Below are positions 1 to 8,147 of a DNA stretch of 34,167 bases, in pieces. Source of the DNA: Verrucomicrobiales bacterium (lineage in GTDB: Bacteria; Verrucomicrobiota; Verrucomicrobiia; Limisphaerales; UBA9464); assembly GCA_027488845.1 (NCBI GenBank), contig JAIYBC010000014.1, positions 1-34,167 on the forward strand, written 5' to 3'. The notes under the pieces were generated by a model. It did not search any database. It saw only the letters and a program-made list of their open reading frames with translations, and was not told the origin of the DNA. The translations under genes and the position numbers were made by a program. How positions within the stretch are numbered: position 1 is the stretch's first letter; each line of letters opens with the position of its first letter.

Positions 1-649
1 ACCGCCGCCTCCGGCGGCGCCAGGTATCTCCGGGTCCTCATTCGGCAAGGACTCTGCCACGGCTCCAGAACCTTCCGCGACGGGCGGCTTGTGCTCAGGG
101 GGTGAATGGCGGGAGGGCCTGCTGCGCGAAGAAAAACGGCACTCGGTTCCAGGGCAACGACTTCCGTGGATGCTCCGTGGGATGGAGATTCCACTCTCGG
201 TGTGACGTGTCCCCAACGCGGAAGGTGATCTCAGAGAGACGTGTCCCCAATCAATGGGGGAAATGCAGCGACTCGAGATCGTGGTGTTCGGGGCGGTTGC
301 AGGAGCTGATCGGGATCCGGGCGGCTCCGTGGCAGTCCGTGTCTCGCCACGATAGCGCGAGCGGTCTCGCGCACTCAATGACGCTCGCGCGCTTCCGTCG
401 GTCGCGGGGGCTTCTTCACTCACTCGGTAGGATGTGTCCCCTGCGCAGGATGAGGGCGGCACACGCTACGAGAAGCTTTCCCCACACTTCCTCGCCTTCG
501 TCCAACTCGCCGCCGTCCTCGATTGGCTCAAGTCGACTTTTTGAAGATACGCCCTAGAACGGGATGATTCGGCTGAAAGCCCAACTCACGCCCTCGGGCA
601 TTCGCCCACTCAACTCGCCCACATGAAGTCGTCGGGAGCCCCAGTTCGG
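1..649. other. Left-edge region without a convincing gene
   Basis: I see no recognisable protein in this stretch. An open frame at 102..557 (+) encodes a low-complexity, Arg/Ser-rich sequence with no motif, and a frame open from the left edge ends near base 204 without recognisable domains. That second frame could be the tail of a gene lying mostly outside the window. The only structured element is a 13-bp direct repeat at 204-216 and 238-250. The region lies downstream of the minus-strand kinase that ends at 650. It may be decayed mobile DNA, but nothing proves it. Confidence 0.4.
204..250. repeat. Pair of 13-bp direct repeats
   Basis: GACGTGTCCCCAA occurs at 204-216 and again at 238-250, 34 bp apart start to start. 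A partial relative, GTGTCCCC, occurs near 432. Short GTGTCCCC-type sequences can lie at insertion-sequence ends, but no transposase is visible here, so the origin is unknown. Confidence 0.5.
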
Positions 650-3004
650 CTATGGGCGTGTCGATTCGGCCCCAACCTCGGGGTCGGCGGTCCGGGAGAC
701 GTCCAGAACACCGCGGACCGCCTTGGCCAGACGCTCCGTGTTCACCGGCTTGGTGAGCAGCTCCGCGATGCCTAACGCCGACAGCTCGCCCGTGTCCTCT
801 GTGCCATGGTAGCCGGTGGTCAGCAGGAACGGCATGCCATAGCGGACCTCGCGTACCCGACGCGCCAACTCCAGCCCGCTCATCCCCGGCATGGTCAAGT
901 CCGCGATCACCAACTGGAACCGCATCGGGTCGGCCACCAATGCCGCCAGCGCCTCCGTTGGACGGGTGAAGAACGTGACCTCATAGCCCATCGAACGGAG
1001 CATCCGGTCGGCCACCTTGGCCAAGGCGATCTCATCGTCGACGTAGAGGATCCGTTCGCCACGACCGCGGGCAGGAAGAAGCGGTTCAGCCACCACCTCG
1101 GCCGCCTTGGGAACCAAGGCCGGAATGAAGACGTGGAACGTAGTTCCCTGCCCCGGTTGCGAGTAGACGGTCACCCCGCCGCCGTGGCTCCGCACGATGC
1201 CATGGACCACCGCCAGGCCGAGCCCCGCGCCCTGTCGCGGCCCTTTTGTGGTGAAGAATGGTTCGAACAACCGGTCGAGCGTCGCCGCGTCCATTCCAAC
1301 ACCGGTGTCGGTCACGCTCAGCCGAACGTAGCGCCCAGGCGCCAGGTTGCCCTGAGCCTGGGCCATGGTGGCGTCCACGTCGACCGCGTGCAGCCCGATC
1401 GACATCCGACCGTTCCGCCCCTCCATCGCCTGACGGGAATTCGTGGCAAGGTTCATCAGGACCTGGTGCAACTGGCCGGGATCGCCGAGCACCTGCGGGA
1501 CCGCGGAGGAGATCTTGACCTCGATTTCGATCGATACAGGAATCGAGGCCCGCAGGAACTTGCAGGCCTCCTTCACGACCAAGGCGAGGTCCAGCGGTCC
1601 CCGCGGCTGGTCCTGACGTCGGCTGAAGGTGAGCATCTGCCTCACGACCTCCGACGAGCGCCGGGCCGCCTTCAGGATCTCGGCCACCGATTCCGCTCCC
1701 GGGCTCCCCGGCGGCAGGTCGAGCTGGAGCAGTTCGGCATGGCCGAGGATCGCGCCCAGCACATTGTTGAAGTCATGCGCGATCCCGCCCGCCAACGCCC
1801 CGATCGCCTCGAGCTTCTGGGATTGGCGCAACTGGGCCTCCAGCTTGGTCCGCGCCGAGTCCGCCTGCCGCCTTTCGGTGACATCCCGGAGGATCACCGT
1901 CAGCAACCTCTCCCCGCCCACCACGGTCTGCGAAACGGATGCCTCAACCGGGAACTCCTCGCCGTTGGACCGGATCCCGGTAAGGGAGCCCATCGGTCCC
2001 ATGACACGGCTGATCAGCCCGTTCTGTCCCGGTGGCAACAGGTCCGCGGGACGATCCCCACCCCAACCGGTCCGGATCAGCTCCTCCAGGCGACGGCCCC
2101 GAACCTCGTCCACCGAACGGCCGAACATCCTCTCGGCCGCTCCGTTGAAGAGCATCACCCGCATCTCCTCGTCGACCGTCAGGATCGCATCCATCGCCGA
2201 TGCAATGAGGCCCGAGAGTCGTGCCTCGCTTTCTTGAAGGGCCGCCTCGGACCGTTTGCGCTCCGTGATGTCGACGACAAGCCCATTGGTGCGGACGACC
2301 TGCCCCAGCGGGTCCCGGACCGGATAGGCCCGGTCGAGTAGCCACCGCTGCGAGCCATCGCTACGCACCACCCGGAACTCCACCTCGGTCACCTCGCCCA
2401 GGCTTTGACGACGCCAGATCTCCTCGATCTTCTCCCGGTCCTCCGGGTGGACCGTGGACAGGAATCCGTCGAGGGTCATCAGGTCCTTCACCGGACGCCC
2501 CCAGATGGCCTCGGCGGCAGGACTGACATACTCCAGCGGCGCCGGCGCCCTTCCAGCCACCCAATACACATCGGACATGGTACGGGTGAGGTCCTCGAAA
2601 CGGCGTTCCGCCAACGCCTTGTCGCGGCGGAGTCGGGCCTTCCACAACTCACGCTCGACCGAGGTGACCAGCCGCTGGAGCGACCGTCGGCCGAGGCAAT
2701 CCTGGGCACCGGCCCGCAGGGCCTCCACCGCGGCGTCTTCGCCCATGTCCCCGGCCACGAAGAGGAAAGGGAGATCCGGGGCCGATTCGCGGACGATCCG
2801 CAAGGCCAGCGGCCCGGGAAGCCTGGAGAGGCCGTGGTCGGCGAGCACAACATCCCATTCGGACGCCAAGGCCTCCCGGAGTTCGGACTCGCACGAGACC
2901 AAACGGGAAACGACACGGTGCCCCGCCCCGGTGAGCGCGTCCTCCAGCAGGCGCGCGTCGGCCGGGTTGTCCTCGATGTGCAGGATGCGCAGCGGTGGAA
3001 CCAT
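650..3004 (-). CDS. Hybrid PAS sensor histidine kinase with two receiver domains
   Basis: This 784-residue signalling protein has no predicted membrane segment, so it is probably cytoplasmic. It begins with a receiver domain (about residues 5-120, acidic pair E11/D12, phospho-acceptor D56). Two PAS domains follow (about 135-250 and 262-380, both ending in a DITERK/DVTERR-type linker). The HisKA dimerisation domain has the phospho-acceptor H410 in a GIAHDFNN motif. The ATPase domain has N518 and an N-box, the DTGVG box near 566 and the GAGLGL lid near 592. A C-terminal receiver has D702 and K752. The AHDFNN-type H-box is typical of PAS-rich hybrid kinases. The signal sensed is not evident. The start at 3004 places the receiver at the N-terminus directly, and no Shine-Dalgarno sequence precedes it. 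No dedicated output regulator is adjacent, so it is an orphan kinase. Confidence 0.93.
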   Translation of the reverse strand: MVPPLRILHIEDNPADARLLEDALTGAGHRVVSRLVSCESELREALASEWDVVLADHGLSRLPGPLALRIVRESAPDLPFLFVAGDMGEDAAVEALRAGAQDCLGRRSLQRLVTSVERELWKARLRRDKALAERRFEDLTRTMSDVYWVAGRAPAPLEYVSPAAEAIWGRPVKDLMTLDGFLSTVHPEDREKIEEIWRRQSLGEVTEVEFRVVRSDGSQRWLLDRAYPVRDPLGQVVRTNGLVVDITERKRSEAALQESEARLSGLIASAMDAILTVDEEMRVMLFNGAAERMFGRSVDEVRGRRLEELIRTGWGGDRPADLLPPGQNGLISRVMGPMGSLTGIRSNGEEFPVEASVSQTVVGGERLLTVILRDVTERRQADSARTKLEAQLRQSQKLEAIGALAGGIAHDFNNVLGAILGHAELLQLDLPPGSPGAESVAEILKAARRSSEVVRQMLTFSRRQDQPRGPLDLALVVKEACKFLRASIPVSIEIEVKISSAVPQVLGDPGQLHQVLMNLATNSRQAMEGRNGRMSIGLHAVDVDATMAQAQGNLAPGRYVRLSVTDTGVGMDAATLDRLFEPFFTTKGPRQGAGLGLAVVHGIVRSHGGGVTVYSQPGQGTTFHVFIPALVPKAAEVVAEPLLPARGRGERILYVDDEIALAKVADRMLRSMGYEVTFFTRPTEALAALVADPMRFQLVIADLTMPGMSGLELARRVREVRYGMPFLLTTGYHGTEDTGELSALGIAELLTKPVNTERLAKAVRGVLDVSRTADPEVGAESTRP

Positions 3005-3109
3005 GACGCGGCGGAACGTTCATTCGGCTCCGCCTGTGGCGCAAGCAACCGTTGGAACCACGCCGAGCGGCTCGATGGGCCTTTCTCTTTACCCACCAAT
3101 TCCAATCGC

Positions 3110-3115
3110 TAGCCT
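3110..3115 (+). promoter_or_regulatory. Possible -10 element for the DUF3616 gene
   Basis: TAGCCT at 3110-3115 ends 7 nt before the ATG at 3123. A TSS at the usual distance would fall on the start codon, implying a leaderless transcript. A weak -35 candidate (TTTACC-like) lies about 16 bp upstream. This is a pattern-based call only. Confidence 0.25.
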
Positions 3116-3122
3116 TCACAAC

Positions 3123-4097
3123 ATGAAGCGCTTCGCCCGGGCGGCCATCCCCTTGTTGGGGTGCGTTTTCCTCGCCTGCGCGGGGTCAGCCAAGCCTCCG
3201 ACCGTCCATTCCGGAATGGCCGGAGCCTCGGCGGCGGTGAACCTCGGAGAGGGCCGCTTCGCTGTGGCCAACGACGAGGACAACCGGATCCGCATCTACC
3301 GCGCCGGAGAACCAGGCGGCCCCGAGGCCGAGGCCGATTTCTCCCGGTTCCTGCAGGTCCATGGCCGCAACACAGAAGCCGACATCGAAGGCGCCGCCCG
3401 CATCGGAGACCGCATCTACTGGATCGGTTCCCACGGACTTTCCAAGGACGGCAAGGCCCGCCCCAATCGTCATCGCTTCTTCGCCACGGACATCGTCACG
3501 GCCGCAAGCGGCCCTCCGAACCTGATACCGGTCGGCAAACCGTGCGTCGACCTCCTGAACCAGTTGGCTTCCTCGGCGATCCAACCCGAGCTCGACCTTT
3601 CGCGCGCCATGGCCCTCCCACCCAACGAACCGGGCGGGCTCAACATCGAAGCCCTCTCAGCAGGGCCCGACGGCGCCCTGTTCGTCGGTTTCCGCAGCCC
3701 GATCCCGTCCAAACTCGCGATCCTCGTGCCCCTGCTGAATCCCGCCGAGGTCGTCGAAGGCAAACCCGCGCGGTTCGGGAAGCCGCTGCGTCTCGACCTG
3801 GACGGCCGGGGCATCCGCGACCTCGTCTGGGACGGACACCGATGGTACCTTCTCGGAGGTGGAGGCGGTGGGGAGGACCGGAAAACCAGGCTCTATCGCT
3901 GGGACGGCCCGGGCCGGGCCGCAACTCCGATCGCCACCAAGGGCCTCAAGGGCCTCAACCCCGAGGCCATCACGCTCCTCGGTTCCGGCGAGGACGCATC
4001 CCTGTTCATCTGCAGCGACGACGCCAGCGGCCCAGGTGGCCTGTCCACTTCCCGCACCTTCCGCAGCCTCCGCCTCCCGTTGAAGGACGCCCACTGA
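3123..4097 (+). CDS. Exported DUF3616 family protein
   Basis: The 324-residue protein matches the DUF3616 pattern: a VANDEDNRIRIYR segment, an ADIEGAARIGDRIYWIGSHG segment and a following RFFATDI. These are, to my knowledge, the hallmark blocks of this uncharacterised family, which probably folds as a beta-propeller-like domain (inference). The N-terminus (MKRFARAAIPLLGCVFLACAGSA) looks like a signal peptide. The cysteine in FLAC could be a weak lipobox, otherwise cleavage would follow AGSA. The open frame extends upstream to 2454 inside the antisense of the kinase, but the ATG at 3123 gives the signal peptide and a sensible family length. It converges with the cation-efflux gene, with 18 nt between the stop codons. 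Biochemical function is unknown. Confidence 0.85.
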   Translation: MKRFARAAIPLLGCVFLACAGSAKPPTVHSGMAGASAAVNLGEGRFAVANDEDNRIRIYRAGEPGGPEAEADFSRFLQVHGRNTEADIEGAARIGDRIYWIGSHGLSKDGKARPNRHRFFATDIVTAASGPPNLIPVGKPCVDLLNQLASSAIQPELDLSRAMALPPNEPGGLNIEALSAGPDGALFVGFRSPIPSKLAILVPLLNPAEVVEGKPARFGKPLRLDLDGRGIRDLVWDGHRWYLLGGGGGGEDRKTRLYRWDGPGRAATPIATKGLKGLNPEAITLLGSGEDASLFICSDDASGPGGLSTSRTFRSLRLPLKDAH

Positions 4098-4124
4098 GAC
4101 CGGCAAACGTGTCCCTCAGCGGGC
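4089..4124. terminator. Inverted repeat spanning two convergent stop codons
   Basis: GCCCACTGAG (4089-4098) pairs with CTCAGCGGGC (4115-4124) with one internal mismatch and a 16-nt loop. The TGA of the DUF3616 gene lies in the left arm and the stop of the minus-strand cation-efflux gene in the right arm. It could act as a bidirectional terminator, although neither side has a clear T-tract. Confidence 0.35.
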
Positions 4125-4985
4125 CGGTTCGATGTGGACGCTGACATATCCCACCCGCAGCCGCGAACCACTCATGGCATCCTCGACCGCATGAGCCACG
4201 TCATGGCCTTCATGCACCGTCATGGCTCCCGGCACCTTCACGTGGATGTCCACCAGCAGTCCCATGCCGCTCTTGCGCACCCGGACACGGCCGATTCCGG
4301 ACACCCGCGGGACAGCCGCTGCCAGTTCACGCAGATGCGCCTCGACCGCCTCGCCGGGACTCGCATCCATCAGTTCGTCCAGGGCGCCGGCCAGCAGCTT
4401 GAAGCCGTTCCACACGATGAACCCGCAGGCCAACAGCGCCGCCCAGTCGTCGGCCGACTCGTAGCCGACCCCTCCGACCATCGCCACGAGGATGCCCATG
4501 AACACCGCCGCCGACGTGATCGCGTCGGACCGGTGGTGCCACGCCTCGCCCTGGAGCGCCGTGCTGTCGAGGTCGGAGCCAACCGCATGGACCGCCCGGA
4601 ACAACCACTCCTTCACGGCCACCACCACGCCGAGCACCACGAGTGTGTACCATGCGGGCGGATGATGCGGATGCCGGATCTCATGGATGGAATGGAACGC
4701 GATGAAGCCGGCCGCCGTGAGCAACGCCAACGACACGAGGACACCGGCCACCGGCTCCGCCTTGCCGTGGCCGAAGGGGTGCTTCTCGTCCGGAGGCCGA
4801 ACCGAGATCCGCAGCCCACCCCAGACGATCAGGGAACCCACGATGTCGGCGGTCGATTCCACGCCGTCGGCCACCAGGGCGTGGGAATTGCCGACGACGC
4901 CGGTGACGATCTTCACCGCCGCCAACAGCGCGTTGGCGACAATCCCGGTTCCCGTGAGCCGAAGTCCCGTGTGGAGATCCGACAT
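4116..4985 (-). CDS. Cation diffusion facilitator (CDF) family efflux protein
   Basis: The 289-residue protein is the usual CDF length. It is an inner-membrane divalent metal/proton antiporter, presumably exporting Zn, Fe, Mn or a similar ion. Visible family motifs are HALVADGVESTAD (35-47) in the second helix, DEKHPFGHGKAEP (66-78) in the following loop and WHHRSDAITS (149-158), which carries the His/Asp pair of the transport site. About six hydrophobic segments are present between residues 10 and 200. A cytoplasmic C-terminal domain (about 210-289) ends in HVKVPGAMTVHEGH and VSVHIEP, as in the metal-binding ferredoxin-like domain of the family. It starts 40 nt downstream of ruvB on the same strand and may be co-transcribed with it. 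Metal specificity cannot be read from the sequence. Confidence 0.92.
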   Translation of the reverse strand: MSDLHTGLRLTGTGIVANALLAAVKIVTGVVGNSHALVADGVESTADIVGSLIVWGGLRISVRPPDEKHPFGHGKAEPVAGVLVSLALLTAAGFIAFHSIHEIRHPHHPPAWYTLVVLGVVVAVKEWLFRAVHAVGSDLDSTALQGEAWHHRSDAITSAAVFMGILVAMVGGVGYESADDWAALLACGFIVWNGFKLLAGALDELMDASPGEAVEAHLRELAAAVPRVSGIGRVRVRKSGMGLLVDIHVKVPGAMTVHEGHDVAHAVEDAMSGSRLRVGYVSVHIEPAR

Positions 4986-5025
4986 CTTGGTGGGGGGCTC
5001 GGGCTTCTCGGACAGTCCGTCGGGA

Positions 5026-6042
5026 TTACAGCAACCGGGGCTGGCCGCTTCTCGACGGCGTCAAACCCAGCTTCCGGAAGGCCTTCTCCGTGCAGATGCG
5101 CCCCTGCGGCGTGCGGTTCAGGTAGCCTTCCATGATCAGGTACGGCTCATAGACCTCCTCGATCGTGTCCGGCTCCTCGCCGACCGCCACCGCCAGGGAG
5201 TTCACCCCGACCGGCCCGCCGGCGAACTTCACGATCACCGCCTCGAGGAGGCGCTTGTCCATCTCGTCCAGGCCGTCCGCGTCGATCTCCAGGATGCCGA
5301 GCGCACGGTCGGCGATGGCGCCGTCGATGCGGCCGTCCCCGCGGACCTGCGCATAGTCCCTCACCCTGCGGAGCAGGTTGCCTGCGATACGGGGCGTCCC
5401 ACGGCTGCGACGCGCGATCTCCAGCGCTCCCGCCGGATCGGTCTCGATCTTCAGCAGGCGCGCGCCGCGCAGGATGATTCCCTGCAGCTGCTCCGCCGTG
5501 TAGTAGTCGAGACGCTCACGGATGCCGAAGCGGGTCAGCATCGGCGCGGACAGCAACCCGCTCCGCGTGGTCGCCCCGATCAGGGTGAACCGCGGCAGGG
5601 TGAGCCGGACGCTGCGCGCGTTCGGTCCCTGGTCGATGATGATGTCCAAACGGAAGTCCTCCATCGCCGGATACAGGTACTCCTCGATGGTCTTCTGCAG
5701 CCGGTGGATCTCGTCGATGAAGAGCACGTCCCCCTCGCTCAGGTTGGTCAGCAGGCCGGCGAGGTCCGCGGCCTTCTCGATGGTGGGTCCCGAGGTGGCC
5801 TTCACCGTCGCCCCCATCGCGTTGGCGAGGATGTTGGCGATGGTGGTCTTGCCGAGGCCGGGCGGTCCGCTCAGGAGGATGTGGTCCAACGGCTCCTTCC
5901 GCCGCCGGGCCGCCTCCACCGCGATCTCCAGGCGCTCCTTGACCTTCGGCTGGCCGGTGAAGTCGTCGAACGCCGAGGGACGCAACGCCGCCTCCAGGGT
6001 CGCATCGGGCTTGTTCAACGAGCTGAGGGGACGGTCCGCCAT
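5026..6042 (-). CDS. ruvB: Holliday junction branch migration ATPase RuvB
   Basis: RuvB is the hexameric AAA+ motor that drives branch migration of RuvA-bound Holliday junctions in homologous recombination. The 338-residue product has the standard length and order. The N-terminal segment contains AFDDFTGQ, Walker A is GPPGLGKT (59-66), and Walker B is LFIDEIHRL with D110/E111. Sensor 1 is GATTRSG (156-162) and an arginine-finger region follows in LTRFGI. The C-terminal winged helix contains [15 protein letters not shown] and ends in TPQGR. Neither ruvA nor ruvC is adjacent; the only same-strand neighbour is the CDF gene 40 nt downstream. The gene is divergent from the DUF1080 gene across about 170 bp. 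Confidence 0.98.
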   Translation of the reverse strand: MADRPLSSLNKPDATLEAALRPSAFDDFTGQPKVKERLEIAVEAARRRKEPLDHILLSGPPGLGKTTIANILANAMGATVKATSGPTIEKAADLAGLLTNLSEGDVLFIDEIHRLQKTIEEYLYPAMEDFRLDIIIDQGPNARSVRLTLPRFTLIGATTRSGLLSAPMLTRFGIRERLDYYTAEQLQGIILRGARLLKIETDPAGALEIARRSRGTPRIAGNLLRRVRDYAQVRGDGRIDGAIADRALGILEIDADGLDEMDKRLLEAVIVKFAGGPVGVNSLAVAVGEEPDTIEEVYEPYLIMEGYLNRTPQGRICTEKAFRKLGLTPSRSGQPRLL

Positions 6043-6211
6043 GGCCGGTGAGTGTGTTCAGACAGCCCCGGGAAGGAAGGCGGAAGAATCGGCCGGCGAT
6101 GCCCGGACACGCCCGAGGCAAGTTCTCCGGACCGCGGACGGGTACGATCCACGGCGTCCCACAAGGCCTTGTCTTTTCGGCCGGGGACCGGATTCTTTCC
6201 CGCGACTCCCC

Positions 6212-7015
6212 ATGAGAAACGCAGTCCGACTCATTCCGTTGGCCATCGCCACCGCCACCGCCTTCGCCGCCGGCGTCGGCTACGAAGACACCCCACAGAT
6301 CCCGGGTCAGAAGTGGAAGGTGCACGACAAGAACCGCCCGAACCCGCCGGTCGTCGCCCCCGGCGAGACCTTCAGCCACCAGGCACCGGCCCCGGCCGAC
6401 GCCACGGTCCTCTTCGACGGCAAGGACCTGTCCAAATGGCAGGGCGGCAAGGACGGCAAGGCGCCGTGGAAGGTCGAGAACGGCTACTTCGAGGTCGTGA
6501 AGGGCACCGGCGACATCCAGACCAAGGAGAAGTTCGCCAACTTCCAGCTCCACTTCGAATGGTCCGCCCCGAACCCGCCCAAGGGCGACAGCCAGGGCCG
6601 CGGCAACTCCGGCCTCTTCCTCCACGGCCTCTACGAGGTCCAGGTCCTCGACGTCTACAACAACAAGACCTACGCCGACGGACAGGCCGGCGGCCTCTAC
6701 GGGATGTGGCCGCCCCTGCAGAACGCCATGAAGAAGCCCGGCGAATGGAACACCTACGATGTCATCTTCGAGGGACCGCTCTTCGGCGACGACGGCAAGG
6801 TGACCCGCAAGGCCTCCGTCACCGTGATCCACAACGGCGTGGTGCTGCACCACAAGCAGGAGTTCAACGGTCCGTCCGGACACCGCAACACGCCCAACTA
6901 CTTCAAGTACGACGGAACCGGTCCGATCCGGCTGCAGGACCACGGTGATCCGGTCCGCTTCCGCAACATCTGGATCCGTCCGCTGGGCGAATACGACCGC
7001 CCGGAGACGCACTGA
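6212..7015 (+). CDS. Secreted DUF1080 (3-keto-disaccharide hydrolase type) protein
   Basis: The 267-residue product carries a signal peptide (MRNAVRLIPLAIATATAFA) with likely cleavage near AFA-AG. A single DUF1080 domain (PF06439, concanavalin-like fold) fills the rest. It starts at ATVLFDGKDLSKW, continues through WKVENGYFEV, the TKEKFANFQLHFEW strand and GRGNSGLFL, then YEVQVLD, GGLYG and GEWNTYDVIFEGP, and ends at PVRFRNIWIRPL. Members are abundant in Planctomycetota and Verrucomicrobiota. Characterised relatives hydrolyse 3-keto-glycosides, so a role in periplasmic or extracellular sugar breakdown is likely, but the substrate cannot be told. The ATG at 6212 is chosen because it starts the signal peptide; the frame is open further upstream. 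No other glycan-degrading gene is adjacent. Confidence 0.92.
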   Translation: MRNAVRLIPLAIATATAFAAGVGYEDTPQIPGQKWKVHDKNRPNPPVVAPGETFSHQAPAPADATVLFDGKDLSKWQGGKDGKAPWKVENGYFEVVKGTGDIQTKEKFANFQLHFEWSAPNPPKGDSQGRGNSGLFLHGLYEVQVLDVYNNKTYADGQAGGLYGMWPPLQNAMKKPGEWNTYDVIFEGPLFGDDGKVTRKASVTVIHNGVVLHHKQEFNGPSGHRNTPNYFKYDGTGPIRLQDHGDPVRFRNIWIRPLGEYDRPETH

Positions 7016-7020
7016 ACCCG

Positions 7021-7040
7021 TTCCGTCGCGAACGACGGAA
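7021..7040 (+). repeat. Perfect 8-bp hairpin after the DUF1080 gene
   Basis: TTCCGTCG (7021-7028) and CGACGGAA (7033-7040) form a perfect stem with a CGAA tetraloop, 5 nt after the DUF1080 stop codon. It may protect the mRNA 3' end or help terminate before the stronger terminator just downstream. Confidence 0.55.
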
Positions 7041-7060
7041 CCGGACGGTGAAGACAAGAC

Positions 7061-7094
7061 AAAGGGCCGGCATCCGATGGATGCCGGCCCTTTT
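7061..7094. terminator. Bidirectional intrinsic terminator
   Basis: AAAGGGCCGGCATCC (7061-7075) pairs perfectly with GGATGCCGGCCCTTT (7079-7093) around a 3-nt GAT loop. The plus strand continues with TTTT in and after the stem, and the minus strand has the matching A/T run. It lies between the converging DUF1080 and fumarase genes and should serve both. Confidence 0.88.
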
Positions 7095-7119
7095 CAGCGT
7101 CACCAAACGGCGATGCAGG

Positions 7120-7998
7120 TCAGTAGAGCCAGCGGGTGATCCCGGAAAACGCGTCGAGCTCCACGCCCTGGCGACGGAACGCCCAGCACATGTAGCTCAC
7201 GCTGACGAAGAACGAGGCCGGCACGCGGTTGGCCGCCGTGATCTTCACGCCCAACAGGGTCGTCTTCCCGCCGAATCCCATCGGACCGATCCCCAGCTCG
7301 TTCGCCGTCTTCAGGACGTCCTGTTCCAAGGCGTCCAAGGTCGGATCGGGATTCCGGTCGTCGAGCAGCCTCAGGAACTGGGTCTTGCTCAGCTCGTAGC
7401 CGGTCGCCCGGTCGCCTCCGATGCAGATGCCCAGGATTCCGGGTCCGCAGCCCTTGCCCTGCGCCTGGAGCACCGTGTCGAGGATCACCTTCCTGCAACC
7501 GTCGAGGTCGCGGTTGGCGTGCAGCTTCTCGTTGGGCAGCGAATACTGGGCTCCCACGTTCTCGCAGCCGCCGCCCTTCAGCATCAGCCGGACCTCCACC
7601 GCGGACGAACGGTGCTGGTGGAAATGGATCGCCGGGGAGCCCGGGCCGACGTTCGTGCCGTCGTTCTTGCCCGTGACCGAATCCACCGAGTTCTGCCGCA
7701 GGTAACCCTTCTTCGTCGCCAGCTTCACCGCCTCCCGCGCGGTCTCCGCGAAGGTGATCTGGTCGAATCCCACCGGGACGTCGACGTAGAAGAGGATGCT
7801 GCCGGTGTCCTGGCAGATCGGCTGCGACTTCCGCTTCGCAAGCTCGATGTTGCGCTCGATGATCCGCAGCGCGCTCTCGGCGATCGTCCCCTTTTTCTCG
7901 GCCTCCAGGGAGCGGATCAACGCGTTGTTCACGTCCTCCGGGATCTCGGCGGAGGTGCGTCGGATGAGTTCAACCAGCGATTCAAGCAGGGCGGACAT
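7120..7998 (-). CDS. Class I Fe-S fumarate hydratase, alpha-type subunit (orphan)
   Basis: The 292-residue product belongs to the Fe-S hydro-lyase alpha family (fumarase A/TtdA type), which reversibly hydrates fumarate to malate, or handles tartrate in some members. The [4Fe-4S]-binding cysteines are visible as C62 in QPICQDTG, C145 in KGGGCENVG and C184 in GKGCGPGILG. SPAIHFHQH (121-129) and GFGGKTTLLGVKI are further family blocks. The length fits the separate alpha chain of two-subunit enzymes. The beta subunit (about 180-200 residues), often encoded next to alpha, is absent here because the downstream gene is on the other strand. The beta gene must therefore lie elsewhere if the enzyme is heteromeric. 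Substrate choice between fumarate and tartrate is not certain from sequence, though fumarate is more likely. Confidence 0.9.
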   Translation of the reverse strand: MSALLESLVELIRRTSAEIPEDVNNALIRSLEAEKKGTIAESALRIIERNIELAKRKSQPICQDTGSILFYVDVPVGFDQITFAETAREAVKLATKKGYLRQNSVDSVTGKNDGTNVGPGSPAIHFHQHRSSAVEVRLMLKGGGCENVGAQYSLPNEKLHANRDLDGCRKVILDTVLQAQGKGCGPGILGICIGGDRATGYELSKTQFLRLLDDRNPDPTLDALEQDVLKTANELGIGPMGFGGKTTLLGVKITAANRVPASFFVSVSYMCWAFRRQGVELDAFSGITRWLY

Positions 7999-8006
7999 CG
8001 ACGCGG

Positions 8007-8035
8007 ACGCTACGAACCCGGCCGGGAACCGTCAA
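8007..8035 (-). promoter_or_regulatory. Likely promoter of the fumarase gene
   Basis: On the minus strand, TTGACG (8035-8030) and TAGCGT (8012-8007) are separated by exactly 17 bp. The predicted TSS is near base 8000, only about 2 nt before the ATG at 7998. The transcript would be leaderless or nearly so, which fits the absence of a Shine-Dalgarno sequence. Confidence 0.42.
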
Positions 8036-8147
8036 CGGGCCGCCGAGCCGGCACCGGCCCCACCGAAGACCGCCTCCTCCGTCGCGCGGTCCACCGGCTC
8101 TCCCGGCTTCCTTCGTCCGACCGCCTTGGATATCCTCTCCGCTTCCG

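Noticed and set aside
650-3004. Chemotaxis-type or phytochrome-type kinase
   Set aside because: There are no CheA, HPt or bilin-binding GAF/PHY features; the order receiver-PAS-PAS-HisKA-ATPase-receiver is a plain hybrid kinase.
5516-7057. 513-codon minus-strand frame opposite the DUF1080 gene and the start of ruvB
   Set aside because: It is out of frame with ruvB and antisense to a well-supported secreted protein; no motif is seen.
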